Part shown: one piece after another, positions 34,499 through 42,957 of the stretch | Position numbering within the stretch: position 1 is the stretch's first letter | How the letters are laid out: each line of letters opens with the position of its first letter | Origin: an uncultured Eubacteriales bacterium | GTDB lineage: Bacteria > Bacillota > Clostridia > Lachnospirales > Lachnospiraceae | Assembly: GCA_900545225.1 (NCBI GenBank) | Contig: UQXZ01000010.1 | Location: 1 to 63,756 of the forward strand | Reading direction: 5' to 3' | Length of the DNA: 63,756 bases | Notes under the pieces: model-generated | The model's database searches: none | What the model was told of the DNA's origin: nothing | What the model saw: only the letters and a program-made list of their open reading frames with translations | Position numbers and translations under genes: made by a program

Positions 34499-34587
34499 AT
34501 GATCATCCTCACTCCTTTGTCAGTTTATTACTATATTTTAATACATTTAGGTCTATTAATGAAATGAAAATACAATTCAAAATAAAC

Positions 34588-34628
34588 AAAAAGACCACCC
34601 CGCAAATACCTGCGAAGGCGGCCTTTTT
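34588..34628 (-). terminator. Terminator after the DUF1294 gene
   Basis: A stem of about 17 bp with G-U pairs in the minus-strand RNA (34588-34604 with 34611-34628), then a T-run TTTTTGTTTATTTTG. Confidence 0.8.
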
Positions 34629-34666
34629 ATAACCGTTTATATATATTTTTCGCTATGAAGAATGTA

Positions 34667-35050
34667 TTACCACTTAAAATTCATTATATAAAATAACAGG
34701 AATATATTCATTACCAGCATAAATGGAATGCCCAGAACGAAATACATTTTTCTTATCTTATGTCGGAATGCAATCATTCCGCACAATGCTCCGATACTTC
34801 CACCGATTAATGCCATAAAGAACAGAGTTGCCTCCCTGACCCTCTGTCTGCTTTTTATAGCCTGAAGCTTGTCAATTCCATATATGGCAAATGCAAATGC
34901 ATTTATCAGGATGACATATACCATGAGAATTTTATGCTGACCGAAGTAGTCAATCACCATAAAATTAATATTTTCATTGATATGCCCTGTACAGATGAAA
35001 ACTATAATTCCTGCAATTACAGTGGCACATGCTAAAAATATCCAAATCAT
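34667..35050 (-). CDS. DUF1294 membrane protein
   Basis: A 127-residue protein with three to four predicted helices. The conserved DUF1294 core is AIYGIDKLQAIKSRQRVREATLF, followed by ALIGGSIGALCGMIAFRHK. The N-terminal helix (about 1-20) precedes it. Function of the family is unknown. It overlaps the Spx/ArsC-like gene by four bases (ATGA), so the two are translated together. Confidence 0.88.
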   Translation of the reverse strand: MIWIFLACATVIAGIIVFICTGHINENINFMVIDYFGQHKILMVYVILINAFAFAIYGIDKLQAIKSRQRVREATLFFMALIGGSIGALCGMIAFRHKIRKMYFVLGIPFMLVMNIFLLFYIMNFKW

Positions 35051-35394
35051 TTAAGATATTCCCATTCTTCTTCCTTGAAACCTACAAGAACCTTGTCATT
35101 ATCAACAACAATGGGTCTCTTCACCAACATTCCGTCGGATGCCAAAAGTTCGTATTGTTCCTCTTCGCTCATTCCCAGAAGCCTATCTTTAAGGTTTAAT
35201 TCCTTGTATAATTTGCCGTTTGTATTAAAAAATTTCTTAAGGGGTAAACCGCTTTTAACGTGCCATTCCCTTAATTCTTTCACCGTTGGATTATCCTCAA
35301 CTATATGTCTGTCCGTATATTCTATTCTGTTGTCATTAAGCCACTTTTTCGCTTTTTTACATGTGGAACAGGACGGATATTCAATAAATAACAT
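35047..35394 (-). CDS. Spx/ArsC-family thioredoxin-fold protein
   Basis: A 115-residue protein of the arsenate reductase-like family. The N-terminal active site is YPSCSTCKKAKKWL (C-x2-C), followed by DRHIVEDNPT, then the family segments LKKFFNTNGKLYKE and KRPIVVDNDKVLVGF. The CxxC resembles Spx and YusI-type proteins rather than classical plasmid ArsC. It may be a small thiol oxidoreductase or Spx-like regulator; no RNA-polymerase contact residues can be judged here. Confidence 0.88.
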   Translation of the reverse strand: MLFIEYPSCSTCKKAKKWLNDNRIEYTDRHIVEDNPTVKELREWHVKSGLPLKKFFNTNGKLYKELNLKDRLLGMSEEEQYELLASDGMLVKRPIVVDNDKVLVGFKEEEWEYLK

Positions 35395-35411
35395 AATTTC
35401 CTCCTTGATAA

Positions 35412-36491
35412 TTACTCAAGCCTTATTGCCATATATAACTTTAATGCATCCTTAAATACTCTCGGATCATATCCTGTTATGTTTTTTATTTTATTTAACT
35501 TATATTGTAATGTATTTTTGTGAATAAACAATTTATCAGATGTATCCTTTAGTGATAAATTGTTATCAAAATAAATTTTAAGTATCTTTCTGTCTTCACG
35601 GTCAAGCTTACTTATGGTTTTTGAAATATATTCGTTTTTTACATTTTCATTTATGCATCCCAAAATAATTTCCAAGTCCAATTTATCAAAAACCGAATAG
35701 TTCTCACCGTTTTCAAGACTTTCTATTGCAATTTCGGCGCATTGATACGATTCAAACTGGCGCCATATTGATAAACTGTTTCCCACGCCCATGCTTATTA
35801 TATTCTTATATTCGGAAGCAAGACCTTCCAATGCATCACTGCAGTTAACATACTGATGTTCCGGCAATAACGCAACATATTCATTCGGAAATTGAAATGT
35901 AAATAATCTTGCCGATATTTTTTCAAATGTACGATATATATCATTTTCCACGGACGAGATATTGGAAATGTTATCCTTTATGTTTATCCTTACAACCACG
36001 GTTCTGTAATTCCAATTAATGTTGAGTTTCAATTCGTTAAAATACGGCTGTAATTCATTATATTCGAATTCTCTTCCTTCAATAAGACTCCTTGTAATAT
36101 AATTCAGCCAACTTTTTCTGTTGTAATTGAGAGAGTCTATTTCATGCTCTTTTAGAATCAATGACGTAATTCTTTGAGCAAGAAGAGCATATTTCCTAAC
36201 TTCGTCGGGTTTTCCGCTTATTCCTATTACGGCTATTATTTCCTTATTATATCTGTATGGTATATTAACGCCTTTGTGTGTTCCCATGAAAAGATCATCC
36301 GATTCAACTTCTATGGTTTCTCCCATATCTATCGCTTTTTTACCTATTTCATGGAAATTGCCTATTCTTGATTCATCCGTGCTGGCAAAGATTATTCCTC
36401 TGTTGTTGATAAAGTTAATGTCGTACCCGCATACCTCCTTTACCGCATCAACAATTTTCTGTGCCGTTTGTCTTGACAGTGATAAAAGCAT
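35412..36491 (-). CDS. cdaR: CdaR-family sugar-diacid/glycerate regulator
   Basis: A 359-residue transcription factor. Residues about 1-135 are the diacid-recognition sensor domain (SRQTAQKIVDAVKE start), a GGDEF-like middle follows, and the C-terminal PucR/CdaR HTH (SLKDTSDKLFIHKNTLQYKL) ends the protein. CdaR activates glucarate/galactarate/glycerate genes. The start is ATG 36491, with GGAG six bases upstream, rather than the TTG at 36515. It is divergent from glycerate kinase and GntP, which it presumably controls. Confidence 0.92.
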   Translation of the reverse strand: MLLSLSRQTAQKIVDAVKEVCGYDINFINNRGIIFASTDESRIGNFHEIGKKAIDMGETIEVESDDLFMGTHKGVNIPYRYNKEIIAVIGISGKPDEVRKYALLAQRITSLILKEHEIDSLNYNRKSWLNYITRSLIEGREFEYNELQPYFNELKLNINWNYRTVVVRINIKDNISNISSVENDIYRTFEKISARLFTFQFPNEYVALLPEHQYVNCSDALEGLASEYKNIISMGVGNSLSIWRQFESYQCAEIAIESLENGENYSVFDKLDLEIILGCINENVKNEYISKTISKLDREDRKILKIYFDNNLSLKDTSDKLFIHKNTLQYKLNKIKNITGYDPRVFKDALKLYMAIRLE

Positions 36492-36706
36492 TTCAGTCTC
36501 CGTTACAATATGCAAAATTAGGATAATAATTTATGTCAATATGTTATATATACTATAGATTTTAATTATTTACAATCTTTTATGTTATTTGTAATATGTT
36601 CTAATTTGTATGTGACTTGTATGATACTAAATATTAAATATTGTACTTTCGTTAATACAATTTTTCAAAAATTTTATCTTTCGAAAATACAGGAAAGGAG
36701 AATACC

Positions 36707-37861
36707 ATGAATATAGTTGTGGCAATAGATTCCTTAAAGGGAAGTCTTACTTCTTTGGAAGCCGGCGTCGCAATTAAGCAGGGAATTGAAAAAGTTTATC
36801 CTAATGCGGGCGTTACCATAAGACCGTTGGCCGACGGCGGCGAGGGAACAGTTGAAGCATTAACGCTGGGAATGGGCGGAAGACTGGAAAATGTTCTTGT
36901 TACGGGTCCTCTCGGTAAACCGGTAAATGCCGTATACGGTATTTTGGAGCCGTTGACTTCAAATGATAAAAAAACGGCCATTATTGAAATGTCTGCAGCG
37001 GCAGGAATTACCTTAGTCGATGAAAAAGACAGAAATCCTCTAAATACCACTACTTACGGTGTGGGTGAAATTATAAAAGATGCCATTTTCAAAGGATGCA
37101 GACATTTTATTGTGGGTATCGGCGGCAGTGCCACCAATGACGGCGGTATAGGAATGCTTCAAGCGCTCGGATACGGTTTTCATAATAAAAACGGTATGCC
37201 TGTTTTATTCGGTGCAAACGGATTAAAAGAACTCAAAAGCATTACGGACGAAGAAGTTATTCCGGAACTTAAAGAGTGTACGTTTCGTATCGCATGCGAT
37301 GTAAATAACACTCTTTGCGGTGCATTGGGATGCAGCGCCGTTTTCGGTCCTCAAAAGGGAGCTACTCCGACAATGATAATGCGTATGGACAGATGGCTGT
37401 CAAATTATGCAGCTCTCTGTAAGGAAAAATATCCCAATGCGGATAAGGACTTTCCGGGAACAGGTGCCGCAGGCGGTCTGGGCTTTGCATTTCTGACATT
37501 TACCAACGCCGTATTGGAATCAGGTATTAAAATAGTGCTTGAAGAAACAAGGCTTGAAGAATATATAAAAGATGCCGATATAGTAATAACAGGCGAAGGC
37601 AGACTCGACAGCCAGACAGCCATGGGAAAAGCCCCTATAGGCGTTGCCGAAATTGCAAAAAAACACAACAAAAAAGTCCTGGCGTTTTCGGGTTCGGTCT
37701 CCGAAGATTCGTATTTATGTAACGAGAACGGAATTGATGCATTTTTCCCTATTCTCAGAAATATTGTTACTCTTCAGGAAGCAATGGATCACGATAATGC
37801 CGAAAAAAATATGATTGCAACCGTTGAACAGGTATTTAGAACTATTAAGACCTTTTCTTAA
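36707..37861 (+). CDS. glxK: Glycerate kinase
   Basis: A 384-residue type I glycerate kinase that phosphorylates D-glycerate and so feeds it into glycolysis. The conserved features are AIDSLKGSLTSLEAG, RPLADGGEGTVEAL, GVGEIIKDAIFKGCRHFIVGIGGSATNDGG and GEGRLDSQTAMGKAP. GGAAAGGAG precedes the ATG. First gene of the glxK-gntP unit opposite cdaR. The block 36700-39140 uses more G/C-ending codons than most of the window, so it may have a different origin or expression level. Confidence 0.96.
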   Translation: MNIVVAIDSLKGSLTSLEAGVAIKQGIEKVYPNAGVTIRPLADGGEGTVEALTLGMGGRLENVLVTGPLGKPVNAVYGILEPLTSNDKKTAIIEMSAAAGITLVDEKDRNPLNTTTYGVGEIIKDAIFKGCRHFIVGIGGSATNDGGIGMLQALGYGFHNKNGMPVLFGANGLKELKSITDEEVIPELKECTFRIACDVNNTLCGALGCSAVFGPQKGATPTMIMRMDRWLSNYAALCKEKYPNADKDFPGTGAAGGLGFAFLTFTNAVLESGIKIVLEETRLEEYIKDADIVITGEGRLDSQTAMGKAPIGVAEIAKKHNKKVLAFSGSVSEDSYLCNENGIDAFFPILRNIVTLQEAMDHDNAEKNMIATVEQVFRTIKTFS

Positions 37862-37876
37862 TAGAAAGGAGAATGT

Positions 37877-39139
37877 ATGGATTACACATTTTCTACCGCC
37901 GGAGCACTTATCGGACTCGGAATTTCAATTTTCCTTATAATCCGTAAGGTTCATCCGGCATACAGTCTCATTGCCGGCGCTCTTATCGGCGGACTTATCG
38001 GCAGCGGAGATCTTGTACAGACAGTAAGCACGATGGTCAGCGGTGCATCAAGTATGATGTCGTCAGTACTTCGTATTCTTACATCAGGTATTCTCGCCGG
38101 CGCCCTTATTAAAACGGGATCTGCCGAAAAAATAGCCGAAGCAATAGTAAATAAATTGGGACAAAAGCGAGCCATAATCGCTCTTTCGATCTCAACCATG
38201 ATCATATGTGCCGTAGGCGTATTTATTGATATTGCAGTTATTACGGTTGCTCCTATAGCAATCGCTATAGGCAGGAAAGCAAAGCTTTCAAAACCGGGTA
38301 TTCTTCTTGCCATGATCGGCGGAGGCAAGGCCGGCAACATTATATCGCCTAACCCTAACACCATTGCGGCTGCCGAAGGTTTCGGTGTTGACATGACATC
38401 GCTTATGATTCAGAACATTGTACCTGCAATTTGTGCGGTTGTAGTTACAATATTGATTTCAAATGTTCTGTCTAAAAAGGGAATTGCGGCATTTGAGGGC
38501 GTTGAAGAAGATTCAGCCGTATCTAAAGACCTTCCGAACTTCTTTACCGCAATACTCGGTCCTTTAGCTGTAATCATATTACTTGCATTAAGACCTCTTT
38601 TCGGAATCACGGTGGATCCTTTAATTGCACTTCCGATAGGCGGATTTGTAACCATACTTGTTACGGGAAATGCAAGACATACGGTTTCATTTACGGAATT
38701 CGGTATCAGTAAAGTTATAGGCGTATCCATTCTTTTGATCGGTACGGGTACAATCGCGGGTATTATTAAGGCTTCCGCACTTCAGTTCGATCTTATAAAT
38801 ATCCTTAACTTTATGAATATGCCTGCATTCCTGCTTGCTCCTCTTTCAGGTATTCTTATGGCAGGTGCTACCGCTTCCACAACCGCGGGTTCAACGATTG
38901 CGGCACAGACATTCGCCACACCTCTTATTAACGCAGGTGTACCGGCAATATCTGCCGCAGCAATGACGCATGCAGGCGCAACAGTTATCGACTCGCTTCC
39001 TCACGGTTCATTTTTCCACGCAACAGGCGGTTCGGTATTTATGGAAGTCAAGGAAAGAATGAAACTCATTCCTTACGAAGCAATTATCGGTCTTACAAGC
39101 ACCGTGGCTTCAGTGATTATTTATCTTATTTTCGGATAA
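37877..39139 (+). CDS. GntP-family gluconate/glycerate permease
   Basis: A 420-residue polytopic transporter with about 12 helices. The GntP signatures are GGGKAGNIISPNPNTIAAAEGFG and SIAAQTFATP/AGATVIDSLPHGSFFHATGG. GntP members take up gluconate, idonate or related acids with protons. Next to glycerate kinase and CdaR the likely substrate is glycerate (or a diacid). Starts 15 bp after glxK with AAAGGAG. Confidence 0.93.
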   Translation: MDYTFSTAGALIGLGISIFLIIRKVHPAYSLIAGALIGGLIGSGDLVQTVSTMVSGASSMMSSVLRILTSGILAGALIKTGSAEKIAEAIVNKLGQKRAIIALSISTMIICAVGVFIDIAVITVAPIAIAIGRKAKLSKPGILLAMIGGGKAGNIISPNPNTIAAAEGFGVDMTSLMIQNIVPAICAVVVTILISNVLSKKGIAAFEGVEEDSAVSKDLPNFFTAILGPLAVIILLALRPLFGITVDPLIALPIGGFVTILVTGNARHTVSFTEFGISKVIGVSILLIGTGTIAGIIKASALQFDLINILNFMNMPAFLLAPLSGILMAGATASTTAGSTIAAQTFATPLINAGVPAISAAAMTHAGATVIDSLPHGSFFHATGGSVFMEVKERMKLIPYEAIIGLTSTVASVIIYLIFG

Positions 39140-39212
39140 GTAAATAAAATCATATCGTAATACTAAAACATATAATTAAAACCAAACTAAAACAATTATA
39201 ACAAACAGATAA

Positions 39213-39269
39213 AATTAATCATAAAACAGTAAAACAAACAAATATAATTAATCATAAAACAGTAAAACA
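39213..39269. repeat. 24-bp perfect direct repeat
   Basis: An identical 24-mer rich in A (with TTAATCATAAAACAG inside) occurs at 39213-39236 and 39246-39269, in the A-rich spacer after gntP. Function unknown; possibly replication slippage. Confidence 0.7.
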
Positions 39270-39344
39270 TAACTGAAACATGTTTCTCCGATTAACATGG
39301 AAATATTGCAAAAACATTAAACACTTAATATTAATTTTCTAAAT

Positions 39345-39386
39345 AAAACTGCCGAGAAGAAATTTTGATTTTTTCTCGGCAGTTTT
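39345..39386. terminator. Bidirectional terminator between gntP and glcD
   Basis: AAAACTGCCGAGAA pairs with TTCTCGGCAGTTTT (14 bp). The flanking A and T runs serve both convergent genes. Confidence 0.88.
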
Positions 39387-39391
39387 CGAAT

Positions 39392-40771
39392 TTACTTCAT
39401 ATAGACCTTTTTATTATTCAATATATGTAAAGGATCGAGAGCATCCTTTATCTCGTTCATCATTTCTATATTTGCCGGATTGCTTCCTTTTAGAAAATAT
39501 CTCTGTTTGCTTATGCCTATTCCGTGTTCTCCCGACGTTAAACCGCCAAGCTCATAGGCCTTGGAATAGAGAATATCCATATTTTCATGAAGTTCCCTGT
39601 CCCATGTTTCCTCATCCCTGTCTTCTCTTAAAACACAAAGATGAACATTTCCGTCACCGGCATGTCCGAAGCCAATCATCTTCATTTTAGTTTCGGCAGA
39701 TAACTTATTAACAAACGCCATTATATCCGTGATTTTGTTAATAGGAACAACAATGTCTACGGGTTCCTGTTTTGATACCGCATCAACGGCCTTAACAAGA
39801 CATCCACGAACCTTCCAGATATCTGCAAGAAGCTGTGGATCGTCAAGAATGATGTAATCCATTGCACCGTGCTCAAGTGTAAGCTTTCTGACCTTTTCTG
39901 CATTTTCTCTTACAGATGATTCATTTCCGTCAAATGTAAGAATAATGTATGAACCTGCTTCAGGGCATGGATACTTTAAATTACAGAACTTCTCGCCCAA
40001 TTCAATAACATTTCTCTCCACAAATTCAACTGCGGTAGGATCTGTATTTGACTTTAAGATTCTAAGTACATTTGCAATACCATCCTGGAGATTTTTAAAT
40101 GGAACAAGTACTGAAAGGCTGTATACAGGTGCAGGAACTAACTTTAAGATACATTTTGTAATAATACCAAGAGTTCCCTCTGAACCGATAAATAAATGCT
40201 TAAGTGATAAACCACTGGCATCCTTTACATTTTTTCCACCAAGATGAAGAACCGTTCCGTCGGCTTTAACAACTTCAAGGCCTCTTACATAATCTCTTGT
40301 AACACCATATTTAACAGCTCTCATACCACCAGCATTTGTCGCGATGTTTCCACCGATTGATGATGCCTTTTCACCCGGATCAGGAGGATAAAACAGACCC
40401 GTATTTCCGTTTTTAAGATATTCCTGAAAATCACACAACAATATTCCCGCTTCCACGGTTGCAGTCATAGTCTCTTCATCAATTTCAAGAATATTATTCA
40501 TCTTTGACATATCAACTATAATACCCTTATCTAAAGGAACTGTTGAACCAACAAGGTTTGTTCCAGCACCTCTCGGTGTAACAGGAATCTTATGCTCATG
40601 GGCAAATTTTAAAATTGAACTTACTTCTTCAGTTGATAAAGGAAATACCAATGCGTCAGCTTCAGTTCTGAATCTGCCAAATGTATCTGCTAAATATTCT
40701 TCAGGAATCTGACTTCCAAAAAATATTCTGTCTTCGTCCTTAATTATATTTTTTAATTCATTTATATCCAT
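39392..40771 (-). CDS. FAD-binding 2-hydroxyacid dehydrogenase (GlcD/D-LDH type)
   Basis: A 459-residue vanillyl-alcohol-oxidase-fold flavoenzyme. The FAD domain shows VTPRGAGTNLVGSTVP, ATVEAGILLCDFQEYL, PPDPGEKASSIGGNIATNAGG, and the C-terminal half has GHAGDGNVHLC and LTSGEHGIGISKQRY, typical of GlcD. Members oxidise D-lactate, glycolate or other D-2-hydroxyacids. No EtfA/EtfB or GlcF partner is nearby. It follows metQ on the same strand with a 92-bp gap containing a hairpin, and converges on gntP, so it could belong to methionine-hydroxyacid or glycerate/glycolate metabolism. Confidence 0.9.
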   Translation of the reverse strand: MDINELKNIIKDEDRIFFGSQIPEEYLADTFGRFRTEADALVFPLSTEEVSSILKFAHEHKIPVTPRGAGTNLVGSTVPLDKGIIVDMSKMNNILEIDEETMTATVEAGILLCDFQEYLKNGNTGLFYPPDPGEKASSIGGNIATNAGGMRAVKYGVTRDYVRGLEVVKADGTVLHLGGKNVKDASGLSLKHLFIGSEGTLGIITKCILKLVPAPVYSLSVLVPFKNLQDGIANVLRILKSNTDPTAVEFVERNVIELGEKFCNLKYPCPEAGSYIILTFDGNESSVRENAEKVRKLTLEHGAMDYIILDDPQLLADIWKVRGCLVKAVDAVSKQEPVDIVVPINKITDIMAFVNKLSAETKMKMIGFGHAGDGNVHLCVLREDRDEETWDRELHENMDILYSKAYELGGLTSGEHGIGISKQRYFLKGSNPANIEMMNEIKDALDPLHILNNKKVYMK

Positions 40772-40794
40772 TGTTAATCTCCAATTTTCAATAC

Positions 40795-40830
40795 ACTAAT
40801 CCCTGCCGTTTATTAACAGCAGGGATTAGT
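40795..40830 (-). promoter_or_regulatory. Hairpin between metQ and the glcD-like gene
   Basis: A 12-bp perfect stem (40795-40806 with 40819-40830) ends only 24 bp before the glcD-like start. No T-run follows on the minus strand, so it is a poor terminator. It may tune read-through from the dehydrogenase-metQ transcript. Confidence 0.6.
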
Positions 40831-40862
40831 AATGTTATGTTTTATATAGATTGGTAATCTGA

Positions 40863-41723
40863 TTATTTGTTAATTAAATCGATGTTCCAACCTTCTTTGA
40901 TGAAGTATCCGCCGAACTGCTCGTTGAATACCTTTTCTGTCTCTTCTGACTGGAACGCCTTAATAACCTTTGTGAAGATTTCCTTCTTTGATTCATCCTG
41001 TAAGTCGCTTGTACGAGCTGCAACTAAGTTCCAGTATTTTTCTTCATTTACAGATGTATCCTTGAAGATAGCATCATCTGTCTTTAAGCCGAAATCAAGA
41101 GCATAGTTACCGTTAATGATACCAGCTGTTACGTCATCAAGTGTTGAAGGGATTGTATTAGCCTTTAACTCCTTGATTGTAATCTGCTTGTTGTACTTTG
41201 CGATATCATCTAATGTAGGGCTGAAGCTTGCATCTGACTTAAGCTCGATAAGACCTGCAGCTGCAAGAACCTTTAATGCTCTACCACCATTTGTTAAATC
41301 GTCTGGAATTGCGATTGTATCGCCATCCTTGATTTCATCTACAGACTTAACTTTGTTTGAGTAAAGGTTAAGTGGAATAATGAATGTGTATCCAGCTGGC
41401 TCAATAGCATAGTTATACTGCTGAACTTCTGTATTAAGATAAATTTCATGCTGGAATGCGTTTAAATCAATATCACCGTTGTTAAGTGCATTGTTAGGTG
41501 TTACATAGTCTGAAAACTGAACGATCTCAAGGTTGATACCCTCATCCTTAAGCTTATCCTGTGCTGGCTTCCAAAGATCTTCATAAACCGCGCCTACAAC
41601 ACCAAGCTTAACTGTAACTTCGTCACCCTTATCTCCGCCTGAACCACAACCTGCAAATGTAACAGCTGATGCTGCAACTACTCCACCAATGGCTAATGCT
41701 TTCTTAAATCCCATTTTGTTCAT
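40863..41723 (-). CDS. metQ: Methionine-binding lipoprotein MetQ
   Basis: A 286-residue NlpA-family substrate-binding lipoprotein with signal peptide and lipobox FAGC (C26). The fold motifs are KLGVVGAVYEDLWKPAQDKL, NGDIDLNAFQHEIYLN (the methionine pocket region), PDDLTNGGRALKVL and GGYFIKEGWNID. It binds D- or L-methionine and delivers it to MetNI, encoded 5.7 kb away. It lies 28 bp after the dehydrogenase gene, with GGAGG before its ATG, so the two share a transcript. Confidence 0.95.
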   Translation of the reverse strand: MNKMGFKKALAIGGVVAASAVTFAGCGSGGDKGDEVTVKLGVVGAVYEDLWKPAQDKLKDEGINLEIVQFSDYVTPNNALNNGDIDLNAFQHEIYLNTEVQQYNYAIEPAGYTFIIPLNLYSNKVKSVDEIKDGDTIAIPDDLTNGGRALKVLAAAGLIELKSDASFSPTLDDIAKYNKQITIKELKANTIPSTLDDVTAGIINGNYALDFGLKTDDAIFKDTSVNEEKYWNLVAARTSDLQDESKKEIFTKVIKAFQSEETEKVFNEQFGGYFIKEGWNIDLINK

Positions 41724-41750
41724 ACCTCCAAAACAAACTAAATAATATTT

Positions 41751-42719
41751 TTATAATGTTATTGCTAATTCAAAGTTTTCTCTCATTGTCTTACAGGATG
41801 CATTGAACTGCTCCTGCTCAACTTCATTCAGATCAAGTGGAATGATATCTGCAATTCCCTTGCTGTTAACTACAGCAGGTACACTTGCATAAACACCTGT
41901 CTGACCATATTCTCCGTTAAGTTTTACGGATACAGGGAGTATTTTGTTCTCATCGCCGAAGATTGCTCTTACAACCTCCGCAATGGAAGCTCCTATGCCG
42001 AATTCCGTATAACCCTTTCCGTGTAAGATTGTCCATCCGCCGCCTCTTCCGAGATCTGCAAGCTTCTGAAGATCAAGCTTACCATAAGTATCAGGTCTCT
42101 CTTCCATAAGCTTGAAAAGAGGCTTTCCTGCTATAGAAACAGTTGACCACGGAACCATCTGGCTTTCTCCATGCTCACCAAGCGCATATGCAATGATTGA
42201 TTTCTGGTTGATGCCAATCTCCTCTGCAATTGCTCTTTTCAATCTTGCTGAATCAAGAGTTGTACTTGTTGAGAATATTTTCTTTTCATCCCAACCAAGC
42301 TCATGCTGTAAATAATGTGTTACAACATCTGCAGGATTAGATATGTTAAGAATTAAACCATCATAACTTGTAGTTTTGATATTCTTTACAATATCCTTTA
42401 TTATCGCAACTGTCTTTGATAATGTATCCATTCTTGTTTCGCCTGTTGTGAGATCCGGAAGCGGACCCGCTGAAATAATTACAAGGCTTGCATCTTCAAG
42501 ATCTGAATAATCTCCAGCCTTAACTCTGGCACCCTTGTGAAGGTACAATGTACTATCGTATAAATCTAACGCCTGTGCTAATGCCTTCTTCTCATCTACA
42601 TCGATATAGACTATTTCTTCAACAAGATTATGTGAAACAAGAGCATATCCTGCATGTGAGCCTACATGACCCGCACCAATAATTACGACTTTTCTGTTAG
42701 TAGTATTGTTGTTCATCAT
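41751..42719 (-). CDS. L-2-hydroxyacid dehydrogenase of the LDH/HicDH family, met-linked
   Basis: A 322-residue NAD-dependent dehydrogenase. Rossmann GAGHVGS (15-21), substrate loop TTGETRMD with R96, ISNPADV with N128, LDSAR (D156, R159) and catalytic H183 in GEHGES are all present. By motif alignment the position that is Gln102 in true lactate dehydrogenase is Leu90, suggesting a larger hydrophobic 2-oxo acid than pyruvate. The gene lies upstream of metQ and behind a MetR-like box, so 2-oxo-4-methylthiobutanoate (the keto acid of methionine) is a reasonable candidate substrate. A plain lactate or 2-hydroxyisocaproate dehydrogenase remains possible. Confidence 0.9.
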   Translation of the reverse strand: MMNNNTTNRKVVIIGAGHVGSHAGYALVSHNLVEEIVYIDVDEKKALAQALDLYDSTLYLHKGARVKAGDYSDLEDASLVIISAGPLPDLTTGETRMDTLSKTVAIIKDIVKNIKTTSYDGLILNISNPADVVTHYLQHELGWDEKKIFSTSTTLDSARLKRAIAEEIGINQKSIIAYALGEHGESQMVPWSTVSIAGKPLFKLMEERPDTYGKLDLQKLADLGRGGGWTILHGKGYTEFGIGASIAEVVRAIFGDENKILPVSVKLNGEYGQTGVYASVPAVVNSKGIADIIPLDLNEVEQEQFNASCKTMRENFELAITL

Positions 42720-42795
42720 TTCTCCTTCCGTTTCTGTGATTCATATATTAACATTCTATAAAAATATATTCTAATACTATATACATATCACTGGC

Positions 42796-42812
42796 TATAG
42801 TTCTAAACTATA
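42796..42812 (-). promoter_or_regulatory. MetR/MtaR-like operator of the dehydrogenase-metQ unit
   Basis: TATAGTTCTAAACTATA is a 17-bp palindrome matching the streptococcal MetR/MtaR consensus TATAGTTTnAAACTATA at all but one defined position. It lies 77 bp upstream of the dehydrogenase start. The gene-proximal flank GTGATATGTATATAGTA is nearly the same as beside the metN box. Confidence 0.7.
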
Positions 42813-42957
42813 TAATTAAATATTTTTATAAAAACACTTTAATGAGCAATGTTTTGATAAAAAACATAAAATGCCTATATATTACAGATTATGAGATCTA
42901 ATTTTGATAATTATCTCATTTTCTATAATATATAGACATTTATATATTTAATATCTT

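Noticed and set aside
38410..38730. 106-residue antisense frame in gntP
   Set aside because: Shadow of the permease; no ribosome-binding site and no protein-like pattern.
39213..39269. CRISPR array
   Set aside because: Only two copies of a 24-mer with a 9-base spacer; no further repeats and no cas genes.
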